This document shows positions 1 to 12,900 of a DNA stretch of 64,000 nt, one piece after another. Source of the DNA: Liolophura sinensis. Its lineage: Eukaryota; Mollusca; Polyplacophora; Chitonida; Chitonidae. Position 1 is the first letter of the stretch. Each line of letters opens with the position of its first letter. Below the pieces are notes generated by a model, which saw nothing but the letters and a program-made list of their open reading frames with translations, searched no databases and had not been told where the DNA came from. The position numbers and the translations under genes were made by a program. The stretch is taken from assembly GCF_032854445.1 (NCBI RefSeq), contig NC_088299.1, positions 14,067,608 to 14,131,607 of the forward strand, read 5' to 3'.

Positions 1-2214
1 CTGATTTCACTCACTCGCATAGAACATACAGTGTATCTTGCGTCTTTCCAACATCACTGAAAACTGTTGCCTGCTTCTCTTTGCATAATTCCCTCCTATT
101 TTCGTACTTTATATACTTTCTTAGTTCTTTGGTGGTTTGTGTTACACGTCGTTTTAGGAACTGGCCTTACGATTATTGACCTCGAACGTCTTTATTGGTT
201 GATAGCTGGTATACGAATGTCTATTTCAACGCAAAGATTCCATGTGATTAAAAAAGTCACGATAGTATCCAAATTTCAGCTGCATTTTACTAGGTTAAAC
301 TATTCTAATTAAATAAATCCCACTTTTTTTATAAACAGTGGTTACTGGCCTTTCATCTGACATATACTTGACGCTAGTGTTTTCTTTGCCTATGTTTAAA
401 TGTTATAACATTTCATTATGCTAACTAGGGGCTTTAGTGCAAGACAGTATATACTTTTTGAGAGAAGTCGCAGCTATTGTGAATTTGGAATCAGCGCCCC
501 ATCGGCACAGTTTCTCGGGAGGGAAAATGTGATTCTGTGTATTTTAGTGTATAAAGTCCGATTTCGCTGCCAGCCTGCGAATTTTGGTGTACAGGTGCAT
601 GCTCATTATCGTCATGATGGAAATTATGTAAGCTTTAAGCAGGTATGAGTTTTAATGATGAAGGTTTGAAATTCTGGGCGAGAGGACACAAGGAGACAGG
701 TGGTGAGGCTGTGAGTGAAGTCCCCTTGGTGTTTCTAGGCACCCCTCCCAGCTGCCGGCATAGAAAGGTCCAGATTTTGACGGTCAGCCTATGTCAAGAT
801 TTTTGTGGCTGCTTTCTCACAGACTAGACCAGGTGTGCACCAAAGTTTATTGGCCACGGAATGTTTGGGACTGAGCTACAGCGCTAAACGTTAACATTGT
901 CGCTTATGGAGAATTAATGGGGAACTGAGGCCATTTCCACTTCTTCCTTTGACATTAGAGAGTTCCGATCCATGGAGGAAAACTCACTCAGACAAAGACT
1001 GCTTTCACAACTTTCCATAATTTGTTAGTTGCTTGCGCTTATCATGTGATAATATTTTTTTATATATTTATCCTGTGGCTTTAGCATATTTGTAAAACTG
1101 AACGATGTGGATATTCAGCGCCATGAATTTCAAGGTCTGCATGAAGTTGCAACAATCAGATTTTAGTTAGTTGTAATTATATTTGAACATCTATCTAAGC
1201 TTGTTGTGATGCCATTGCCTTTTTTTTTGGTGATAGCTTGTAACCAAATTATTCAATAACATGACCAATTAAAATTAAGATAAAAAATATTAATGAAGAG
1301 TTTGTGATGTGATGAATGCGCCAGTGCACCCCATGATTTATGCCGTTTACTGATGATGTTTTAGTGCTTTATATGGCCATGTAGTTACCTAATACGCACA
1401 ACGGTAGATACGCACCATCACACGGGAATATATGAGACATATATGCTACATACTTCAAGGAAGCTACACTGTGTGTATTCTAACTCCTTTGACGATATAA
1501 ACCACAGAGCATTCACATAGGTCACGTGTAAACATCACATTCCAACCTAACTGTATCACCCTTTCATCAGTTAAAAAAAGAAAACTAATAAAAATCAAAG
1601 CGCACTTTTCAGTGACATCATTGAATAATGTAAATTTGCAAACCGCTTCTCTAAAATTTGATTGTACCAATGTACTTTACGCAGTGCTGTGGCTTATGTA
1701 TGTCCCGACGGCAAATCGATCGGCTCTAAACCAAACCATGACCATGAATATTTACATTTACTTCAAATGACGTCAAGTAGCCCCGTCTAATTTTACCAGG
1801 CAAATGTTAATTCTTGTCACGTCGATACCAACATCACGTGACATGGACCCCCCCCCCCCGTCCCTCCGCCCCAGTGACGTCACGAAACGTTCACGCTCAG
1901 TATCAAAACCACAGTCTGAGCCAAAACCAGGTGATCAAGAACGTCAGTGTAAACCTGTCGATAAATAAATAGTCAAAAGGGCCATAGAGTGACGCAAATC
2001 TTTGATCTGAATCCGGTATTAATATTATTTTTGCTCCATGTGAATATTTTAAGACCATAGTTTTGACCAAATGAGTATTTTCTTGATTCTATGAAATGCC
2101 AGTACCGGATACTGTAGTGTTACACTGACAGGCTATATGTTGATCCACGTGTAATCAAACCATAGATATCTATCAGTTATTTCCTTAAGCAACATATGAA
2201 GTATACACTTCAAA
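1..2214. other. Intergenic, no gene seen
   Basis: Only short chance frames. A C run at 1850-1859 is followed by a CRE-type palindrome TGACGTCA at 1875; another lies at 1768. Confidence 0.6.
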
Positions 2215-2790
2215 TAGTAAATCCTCTCTGAACACAGCAAGTCAGCAATGGAGAGTCCATTCTCAGTACTGTCAGCAATAGAGAATTCCTACTGAATACG
2301 GTCATAAATTTATTTATTTGTTTGATTGGTGTTTTACGCCGTCTGTCATAAATAGAGAATCCCTTCTGAATACTGTCAGCAATAGAGAACCCATACTGAA
2401 TACTGTCAGCCATAGAGAATTCCTACTGAATACTGTCATAAATTTATTTATTTATTTATTTGATTAGTGTTTTACGCCGTCTGTCATAAACAGAGAATCC
2501 CTTCTGAATACTGTCAGCAATAGAGAACCCATACTGAATACTGTCAGCCATAGAGAATCCCTACTGAACACTGTCAGCAATAGAGAATTCCTACTGAATA
2601 CTGTCATAAATAGAGAATTCCCACTGAATACTGTGAGCAATAGAGAATCCATACTGAATACTGCCAGCTATCAAGAATTCCTACTGAATACCATCAGCCA
2701 TAGAGAATCCCTACTGTATACTACATGTCATAAATAGAGAATCCCTACTGAATATTGTCTTAAATAGTGAGTCCCTACTTAATACTGTCA
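2215..2790. repeat. Minisatellite, about 30-bp unit, with captured SINE tail
   Basis: Units like GTCAGCAATAGAGAACCCAT + ACTGAATACT repeat about 16 times. Two units carry the same inserted piece of SINE tail (GTGTTTTACGCCGTCTGTCA at about 2320-2345 and 2465-2490). Confidence 0.85.
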
Positions 2791-2921
2791 GGAGCTGAGT
2801 GGGTGAGGTGAGGACAAGTTTTTAGGTGAATGAGGCACCATGGATATGGAAGCCGGTTATGGTCATTTTCCAACCATCGTACTATCTTCTCAGATCTTAA
2901 CAATATCCTTACATCGGGTCA

Positions 2922-3212
2922 CACCTAAGACATTAAAAGAGGAAGTTGTAACTTCCTCGCTTGGCGTTCAGCATTAAGGGGACAGTGCAACGACTAAGGT
3001 ATCAGTGTAATGGCTCGGGCGGGGCCGCTTACTTGCCTTCGGTAAGGCGTCTCAATGAAGCAGCACTAGATAAAAGAGCGGTGGAAATCCGTCCTGCAAC
3101 AAGGAGGTACACTACATGCACTTTAAGGACGCCTTCGTCGCAATGTGACGGAAAATTTGTTAGGTACGACGTTAAACCTCCAGCACTCACTCCATCGCCG
3201 GACGATGATATG
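2922..3212 (+). mobile_element. SINE family 2, 5' truncated
   Basis: Shares TCGGGTCACACC.., GGAAGTTGTAACTTC, GTTCAGCATTAAGGGGA, GAAGCAGCACTAGATAA and GACGTTAAACC with the copy at 16853-17200. The tRNA-like head is missing. Confidence 0.78.
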
Positions 3213-5119
3213 GCCTTAACCGGCTTCCCACATTTGGGGGCGTTATGACGGCCTGTATTACGTGTCGCTGATCAAGGCACGACATTGTCACGCTCCATGA
3301 GACAAGAACACGCGTACAAATATGGCTGCCCTATAGAGTTGCAGAATCCCCGAGGTGATGTATCACACTCATTTACTTTAAATAATCCTTACAACACGAC
3401 TTACAAAACAAATAAACACTGACAAAGGATCGGTCCGAATGGAACGTGGTTAAGTAAAAATTTTATTTTACTTTAAGACAAATTACTTAAATAAATGTAG
3501 TAAAATAAGACAATTCAATACACAAACAATATAAATCCAACTGGGGTTGTTTTTTCTTCCTTCTCCCCACTTAGGTACAGGCTTACACGCTGAGTATAGA
3601 TTTATATTGAGCTGTATTTTTAGATTCTCCCAGATTTCCCCACGTGGAGATCTTCCTGGAGATAAGATGAGGCACTGAATCGATGTCAGTTCTCGCACAG
3701 CGTTTTCTCTTCGATCAAGGGACGGCCTTACTGTTTATGACGACGTATACAGGGCATAGTAAATCCTTGGATCATTATTAGCCACTCGTGTGGTAGGCCA
3801 CTTCTTACCGCGCCCCCTACCGGCGGGCTTATAACAAGGCTTCTAACTTGACATTCATCTCCACTCATGCTGAGATAGTTAGCCTTCTTCCTCAAATATC
3901 ACGGTTTATTACTTCGGTTATTACACACGACTTCTAAATATATTAATTCATCTAATATATATAAATGCCCAACATTTCAATTTAAGCTCTATAGTACATA
4001 CTTTTGATCCAGTACAGGTTAACCGACAAATATATTAGACACGTTATTACAGTAGGGGTATTGATGAGCCTATAGAGCAACATCGCCTCGGTTTCTACTC
4101 AGCACTGTTTACATAAATCTCATGCTTTAGAACAGCAAGACTAAAATATATATTAGAACATGTCCCAGGAACTTTTTAGCAGGTTGGCCATGTGTACTGT
4201 CTATTCCCTCTCCGGTTTCAAGAACGACGTTTTAATTTGATTTGATTATTTTCGCTCACATTGTCTTAATAACTATTGTCGGCCTGACTGCATGATTGAA
4301 TGATTTTTGTTTTACGGGATATTCAAGAATTTTTCACTGCAAGGCCCAGGGTTTTTAATGGTTCAGGGACCCGGAGTGTCTGGGTGACTGACGAATTTTC
4401 ACATCGTGGTAGGCACGGATAGGCACGCCGTATTGGTGAGAGACAAGTGACCAAGGTGAAAGACAAGACAACGTCGCAACGCGCACCATCGAATGTTTAT
4501 TGTCACGAATCTTACGAACCCAATGTAGTATTTGGAAAGCAAGTTTAACAAGAAGAACGATTTAAATAAGTTGAGTGTTAATTGTTACGCATATATAGTT
4601 TCTTTTGTCAGAATTCACGCCTTTCTCGGAAAGACATTAAGTACTCAAACAATATTGGGTTTATTGCCATACACAGTATTATGCGCAATGCGATGTTATA
4701 TTATTTTCTGACATGATGTGTCACTGATGAAGGTTTCTTACATAAACTATAATATTTTTGCGTATGAAAATATAAGCGTTGTCGTCACGCTGTCCACCTC
4801 ACACTTCCTTCATTGCTGTGATTAACTTCAAACAGGCCTTTACTCATAACAAAGACCAGACCAGGAAGTCGTCAGTCAGTGTTAACACAATTGATCATGT
4901 GACGAACTTAAGCTATTCAGGAAATAATCACTCTGTCTCTGGGGAATGAGATTAGGTGCCCACCCCACTCCACATAACACCTAAGGTGAGAATGAGTGGC
5001 TCTTATCTTATTATCAACATCAGAGAAAGTGGAAATAAAAATAATCAGGTTACATAAAAACCGGGTGTCATTTGAGTACCGTAAATTAGTGTTTTACGCC
5101 GAGAATGTGGCTTGTTCTT
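3213..5119. other. Intergenic, no gene seen
   Basis: AT-rich; a weak SINE family 3 trace (GTTTTACGGGATATTCAAGA) at about 4300-4420. Confidence 0.55.
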
Positions 5120-6135
5120 GATACAGTAGAACCAATTACCTTATGAACGTCTCACCTGATGAAACATAGAACCAATTACCTTATGAACGTCTCACCTGAT
5201 AAAAACAGAGATCCAATTACCTTATGAACGTCTCACCTGATAAAAACATAGAACCAATTACCTTATGAACGTCTCACCTGATAAAAACAGAGAACCAGTT
5301 ACCTTATGAACGTCTCACCTGATAAAAACAGAGAACCAATTACCTTATGAACGTCTCACGTGATGAAACATAGAACCAATTACCTTATGAACGTCTCACC
5401 TGACAAAAACATAGAACCAATCACCTTATGAAAGTCTCACCTGATAAAACATAGAACCAATAACCTTATGAACGTCTCACCCGATAAAACATAGAACCGA
5501 TAACCTTATGAACGTTTCACCTGATAAAAATACAGCCAATAGTCTTACAAATGTTACAGCTGATGAATCTTAGAGGTAAAAACCTTATATACGTCAATTC
5601 TGATAAAGTATGGAGCCAATAATGACATTACAAACACTGCTGATAAAGCTTTCAGGTAATAAACTACTAAAAGCCACTGTTGATAAAGCTTATAGGCAAT
5701 AAGCTAATAAGCAACACTGATGATGAAACATCACTGCTGATACAGCGTAAAACCAATAACCTTAGGCTTACAAACGTCACTCCTGATACAGCGTATAGCC
5801 AGTAATCTTATAAACGCCACTATTGATAAAGAGTAGAGCCAGTAACGTTACAAACATCACTGATGATACAGCGTAAAACCAATAACCGTAGGCTTACAAA
5901 CGTCACTGTTGATACAGCGTATAGCCAGTAACCTTACAAACGTAATTTCTGATACAGCGTAAAACCAGTTACCTTACAAACGTCACTGTTGATAAAGCGT
6001 AGAGCCAATAACCTTACAAACGTCAGATAAACCGTAGAGCCAGTAACCTTACAAACATCACTGCTAATACAGCGTAGCGTAGAGCTAATAACCTGAGAAA
6101 CGTCACTTCTGATAAAGTATAGAGCCAATAATGAG
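5120..6135. repeat. Minisatellite, about 40-bp unit
   Basis: TAGAACCAATTACCTTATGA + ACGTCTCACCTGATAAAAA, tight from 5120 to 5530 and strongly diverged (CAGCGTA..CCAATAACCTTACAAACGTC) to 6135. Confidence 0.85.
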
Positions 6136-6892
6136 CCAATTGTAAACCGAAACTTTAAATTTCAGCGAAGACAAAGAAACGTTAATTAATCAGACAGTCA
6201 GGCAGATCAGAAACGAATTTAACAGAACGTGAACAAAGACAATCGTCCAATCGGCAATATACCAGTTTAGCGTACTTATCAGTTACCTTAATTACTGGCT
6301 GAAATTTCATCGAACATTTATAGTTTACAGCAACATTTACAGATTCTCATTACATAATTCTGCACTTTAAGTCATTAACCTCCGTGAAAATGAAGGTGGC
6401 TGTTATAAGGGCAGTACCACGTGTCACAATTGTTACGTTTTGAAAGTCCACATTTTTATCCAGGGAAACAAAACTGACCTATTTACGTAGACACATTTTT
6501 CAATGTTATAAAGCAGTGACCACATTAAAACAGTATAAAGAATGCCATTGCACGCGGACCTATAAACCAGATAAGGGTTTCACGAGAGTGTGTTCATCAG
6601 GTTAGAGCGGATGATCTCAATCTGTGACCAGAAGCCTACAAGACGTACAACAGGCACGTTCGCATTGTGTTAAACCCAAACTGAGTTGCTTAAGGCTGCA
6701 TAACGAAGGCAGACGCTCTTGTTTTCGGGTGATCACATGTTTTGACCGCCCTACCGTTTTCACCAGGTTATAGCTGGACTGATAAAGAAGAAGACTGACT
6801 AGGTATACTCATGTGTCTTGGGCTTTCTAGAGCTACAAAGTAAGACACATTTCTCAATTTAATCAGATATGATCGTCTGAAATCGAAACCGT
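6136..6892. other. Upstream region of the CDF gene
   Basis: No repeat or frame of note; ends in the TATA-like TATATATA. Confidence 0.5.
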
Positions 6893-6900
6893 TATATATA
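6893..6900 (+). promoter_or_regulatory. Possible TATA box of the CDF gene
   Basis: TATATATA 32 bp before the ATG at 6932. If used, the 5' leader would be about 10 nt. The gene may instead have an upstream non-coding exon, since GATTCAG at 6913-6919 could be a splice acceptor. Confidence 0.3.
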
Positions 6901-6931
6901 TTTTCCCTCCGGGATTCAGCCATACCTCACT

Positions 6932-6988
6932 ATGGGGAACAAAGGATCCAGCACGGGGAACAGCGTGGATATTTGGTCTCTAAATCAG
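6932..6988 (+). CDS. CDF gene exon 1 (start exon)
   Basis: Reads MGNKGSSTGNSVDIWSLNQ and stops at a codon border before GTGGGT. Exon 2 begins at a codon border too, so they join in frame. The exon is short and polar and codes the extreme N-terminus. Confidence 0.75.
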
Positions 6989-9900
6989 GTGGGTCGTCCC
7001 TTTTTGTATTAACATTTAAGGGCTGAATTTATTTTGTCTTGCAAACATTGAACTGAAGCAAACTGAAGTCACGGTTCTCGGTATCAGTGAGGGGATCGAT
7101 ATGTTTTGTGCTTAGATTATTTGTATTAGGATTTATACTAAACGTTTGATCAATAATCAGTTAATCAATTAATCAATAATCAAGATTTTGGTGATAATTG
7201 TCGAACAAATCTAGCTTATCAAAGCAATAGTGGAGAATTTTTATTCGTACCGGGTATATACATCTTGCAAAGCCAAAGCAAATAATAATAATAAAAATAA
7301 AACAATGTTTGATTTCCCATCTGAAATGTTCGTAGGGATAGATATACGTGGTATTTTAAGATAGAATGCTATATTCGAGCATGTCCGGAGACGTTTAGGT
7401 CGATGATTACAGCAAGACTTATGTAAGAAAATATCTTTTACGATAGGAAAATTCTCCCGCTGAAGCAAGACTTGGATAAGAAATATCCTTTTTTTAGCAA
7501 TGAAGCTGGACGCTTAACGCAAGACTTCTCTCGGAAAACATATTCATCCATGAGATACTTCGCGCCTTAAAATGAGACTTAGGTTAGAAAATGTTCAGGA
7601 GTATGGACTGGCTTAATTTTTAATAGCTGCCTTTTAATGTGCCTGGTATAATTGACCAATCATTTTATTTTTTTCTGGCCAAAAGTGCATTATTTTCGTA
7701 CCCGGGGGAGCAATCGAATTGTTCCTGGTACAAAAAGGTTTCTTTGAGCATGGCTTTGAACTCACATGATTAAAATGCATTTAAAACGCTATTTTTTTTT
7801 ATAAAACAAAGGTCATTTTCAAAGTTTAGAAATGGAAATGTGCGCTTTTTTCACGCAGTTATAAACCTGACCCATATCACACGTTTCTTACTGTTTTAAT
7901 CTTCCTATATCGGAACAAATGACCAAAGTAAAGCTTTCGGTCTCATCGGATTTTTCAGAATTATTATCTGATCATATGTATCCCGACGCATACACAGAGC
8001 GGCGCATTTGAGTTACGCTTTCATATTTCATAACAGTGATAAAATTTTCTTTTCGAGTATATAGATATAATCGTTAAGTGTTGCTGAACATGCCTGAGTC
8101 CACGTAGTGAGCACGTGACATTTTGAATACTGATGCTGATACTGTATTCGTTTTCCACATTATTGCTATCTCAACAAATGCCCCGCCTGTTCGCTAATCG
8201 TTTGGGTCAAATATACTTTTTTGGTCAACGAATATACAATGTTAGGACTAACAATGTGATTGTTAACAAATTTTTATTTATATATGCGTTGACAAAATGC
8301 CATCACAGGAAGTAATAATCTTGCATCGCATTATTAATGACGGTTCTCTGTTACCACTATATATTCATATCAGGTGCTTCGAGACCCCTTGTCTCCAGTA
8401 CAAAGCTGGCTGGTTGTTTTAACGACTTAGCACCATGTTGATGACTATAGTAACGGATGTGATACATCCTTGAAATGGCGGTGACACAAAAGATTGAGAC
8501 ATATACGACAGCTTCGTGAACTGTCGTAGGCTATGTATTTTGGCAAGGTCATGCCTTGATGCAGATTCAGATACCTACAGTCGTCATCATGACTACGTAT
8601 CCTCTCCTGCCGTACGCTTTACACGATATCCTCTTCCATACGTCTCTTGGAAATGAAAATAATTATTTGTGTGAGCTTATGGAAGCGGATTTTGCAAACC
8701 TTTCGCGATATAAAGCTTACCCCGATCGATGTTGTTCACGCCTAACCGTATCAAGTACACATTGCCACGATGACTACAAATAGCAACGTGAGGCAACTCA
8801 TCCTGGTCGGTGTTGTGTACGTATAGCGTATATCAATTCCGCACTACCACGATGTCTACAAGTAGCAACGTGAATCACCTTTCCCCTCTCGGTGTTGTGA
8901 TATATACGTCTCGTGATATATAGCTCACATCACCACAACGAGCCCTGTCTAAACGACTAGCAATCATGATAGATTTTCATACGCTTAGCAATGTAAATTC
9001 TACGTTTTCACGATGTCTACAACTGGCAACGTGAGTCCGCTCATCCGAATCGGTGTTGTTTACGCTTAGCGATATAAAGCACACATTATCATGGTGTCTA
9101 CAAGTAACAACATGTGTCCGCTTATCTCGATCGGTGTTGTACACGCTTAGCGATATAAAGCACACATTTTCACTTTCTCTGTAACACCTGAGCTCGAAAA
9201 GACATTATGATGATGTCAGATGTGTCTGTATATTTACATACAGACACATGTAAGTACATAGCATCTAAACCAGTTTTCATTCCAGTCCTCGATTCAAAAT
9301 CTTCTTCGTATGACCTGTTGGCCGATAGTTTATGTCGGATTTTAGGTATTGATGCTTTGTAAAACGCAGCTGAAACTACTGACACTTTTTTTTCATAATA
9401 ATAAGAAGGCGTATAGGGCGTCAGAAACCCAAATACCTCACCGGGTATGTGTGAACACCTAACAGGTTAATGTTCGAACAGGAAATAAAATAAAATACAA
9501 GAATCGTTATGTATATGATTAGAAAACCAAATACCACACGTGTTAAGTTTGATCAGAAAACCAAATACCACACTTGTTAAGTGTGATCAGAAAACCAAAT
9601 ACCACACTTGTTAAGTGTGATCAGAAAACCAAATACCACACTTGTTAAGTGTGATCAGAAAACCAAATACCACACTTGTTAAGTGTGATCAGAAAATCAA
9701 ATACCACAAGTGTTAAGTGTGATCAGAAAACCAAATACCAAACATGTTAAGTGTGATCAGAAAACCAAATACCTCACTTGTTAAGTGTGATCAGAAAACC
9801 AAATACCACACTTGTTAAGTGTGATCAGAAAACCAAATACCACAAGTGTTAAGTGTGATCAGAAAACCAAATACCACACTTGTTAAATGTGATCAGGAAC

Positions 9901-12900
9901 CTGACACCGTATTGACTATTTTTCATCACAAAGCCAAATCACAGCGAGATTTATTGGTATGGGACAAACAAATACCACGCTCGTTTTGCTACATTGATAT
10001 AATTCACATCTCTCTACTACGTTTTATGTTTCCTGTTTGTAGTAAGTCAGTCCTTACAGTTAACTAACCGTGCATTGGAATTTGCAAGTAATTGTAGCCT
10101 TGTTACTCACAGTTTGAGCTAGGAAGTGGTGACGTCACATTGCACAGTCAACAATACCCGTCATTTTGTCGTGACTGGACATCAAACCTGTATTAGTGTT
10201 GAAGTTTGAAGTTGTGTTATGGCCGACTAAATCAGGTGATCTCGTCAACCTCTCGACATGCGTGAGACATCCGGGTTCTTAGGTGATACGTTATTTCCAC
10301 ATTCTTGTAATTGTTGGGGTGTGTACTTTTAGTATTTTTGCATCACGAATAATTCCTCAACCCCCACCCCACTCCCCTTGAAACTTCTTCAAAAGCATGC
10401 ACTTTGAACCCCAAGGAAGGAATTGTAAGATCTAAACATTTAAATCTCGTCAAAGTACGAAACTATAAAAGACTAACTTAAAAAACTGTACAGACAAACA
10501 CAAACGTGAACTTAACTCACGGCAAAAATGTCATCGATTTTGTTATTACGGGGTAGGCAGTTATAATTCCGAACCTGATTGCTTGGTTAGAATGGACGAA
10601 TGTTTAAACTGTTTTTCTTGAAAACTATCTTTGTAGAAATAAAGAAGCCAGGACCAACACTGATACGGGCATGCTTATTTGATATTGCTCAGTTAATCCA
10701 ATCTCTCCTTTAATGTTACGTCTGGTTCATTTTTGCACATAAAAACATCTCCAAGGCTATTGCATTAACAACCATGAATGTCATCTTTAACATACGGAAT
10801 GTCATTAAAAATCCACAGAACAAATCCAGGATAAGGCGAGATCATACGAGAAGATGTTACAGGACATTAAATCCCGGGATGTCTCGTTCTCAAGGACGTG
10901 ATCCTGCCTCTCTGCATGTTCTCTGCGGATTTTAATATATATGTTGATGTTGCGGTTTTATATCATTAAACCAGTTTGTTTGCTACACAAGTAAACAGCC
11001 TTACTTGCCTACGGGAGGCCTGGATTCTTACAAGCGCTCCTGCAAAGCTGGCCAAACAAAATGTGATGCACACGCGTATGTTGACGGATAATCGTGTCAG
11101 CGAGGACAAGTTTGCAGGGCGCTTCTTCACGGGGTATTTCTTGACGATCGCACTTCAGAACCTTAACATCAGCTTTTACATTGTCAGTGATTTATATAAA
11201 AACAAATGAATATAGTATTGGAAATTTGGTAAGTTTGATGAATTTGTATATAAATAGTGAAAGGGCGGGGTACAGATAGGTTTTTTAGATTCATGAGAAA
11301 TTTCAACTTTTTATATACTTTCTTGGTATTTCTTTAATGCTGTTTAGTCGTTTCATTCATGGCATCTTTCAAATATGCGTACACGTACATGATTTTTAAC
11401 AGAACCGCGGTATATTGCATCATATATATGGCCTATACCACTGGTCCTTTGATGCATCGACGGTGATGAAGCTATGATTAATGTACCAGTACTGTAACCT
11501 GTATACTTAGATTCAGATGATGCCAAACATTATCTGTAGGCAGTGAAGCTCAGATCATATATATATCATGTTGACCTATCGTACGGCATTGCGGTACATT
11601 ACTGTGAGCATTCTGGGGACAGAATCCATTTGCGCTATCTGTTTTCACTCAAATTAACATTATGAACTTTATATTTCTATGAATTGAAATGCATATATCA
11701 TGTTTGAGCATTTTTCGCCAATACAACAACATATTGTGGTAGCATCACGCAGTCTGTTTTATTTCGACAGTATATTTTCACATCTCTACCTTTAATTCAA
11801 TTAGGTTTAGGGAAATCTTAACAAAAGGTAATTGGTTTAAAGCAGCTTATTACCAGCCCTGAACAGACTTCACGACTTAGCGGTCAGTAATACTGGATTT
11901 ACACGGCCGCGATGGGGCAACCCACCTTTCTATACATTACAGAATATCTAACGACCCAGTGGCAAGACCAGAGGCGGAAATTTGATCTTATTTTTTTTTT
12001 ATTTTCACGCCTATGTGTAAAGGTAATAAAGCGAATTTCCTCATACATAAACCGTGTAGAGATACATGCAGTCCATGTTACTGCGCCGCTTGTTTTCACT
12101 TAACACATGCACTGTTATGGAGTAGCTACCTGCTATAGCTAACACACGGAAGTCCACAAAAAGGCTGAGTTAAGTTTATACCTGTGTCTCAGCGCAGAAC
12201 TTCCCTTAAGTGGTCAGTTCCTTTCCAGGTGAAAATACATGCATGTTCAGTTGAAGACAGATAAAGGTTTTTAAAAGATATAACAAGAAAATGATTTTTT
12301 TTCCATTATTTCTTTGTTTCCTTGAAAACGGTTATCTTTGTTTTACCATTCCTTTTCATGTATCCTTTAAACTGTTTTCAGCTTAACTCTTTATACCATT
12401 AGGCCAGATTAGGAACCATTCTTTCAAAGAATGAATAACTCCAAGGTACTTTGAGAATACAAACCACAACGACTATAAATCTGTACAAATTTTCGTACTC
12501 TAAATTTCTTTCATATCCGTTAATGGTGAAGCGTTTAAAAATAACTGTTCGGTGATCCCGATCCGAATCACAAGGAAGCTTGCCGAGAAAGTATAACCTA
12601 CTTGGTAGAAGAACGAATGAATCAATGAATCAATGAATCATTCATTCAATCAATCAATCAATCAATCTACAAAAATCTGTCAATAAATCATTTAAAAAAA
12701 TCTGTCGTTCTAAATACAAACCTTCGATCGATCCATTCTTTCTATCACACGTTTGTAAACAGTCAATGAATCAGTTGACTCTTTATGGGATTAGGCCTAT
12801 AGCGTGAAACAGCAATCAAGTAAATAAGTAAATTATAATCAACTACAGTGAATAATAAAACTGTTTCTATTATAAATTGAACTGCTAACAAACATTTCAG

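Noticed and set aside
9517-9893. CRISPR-like array (34-bp repeats with hairpins)
   Set aside because: Units are head to tail with no spacers between them, and the host is an animal.
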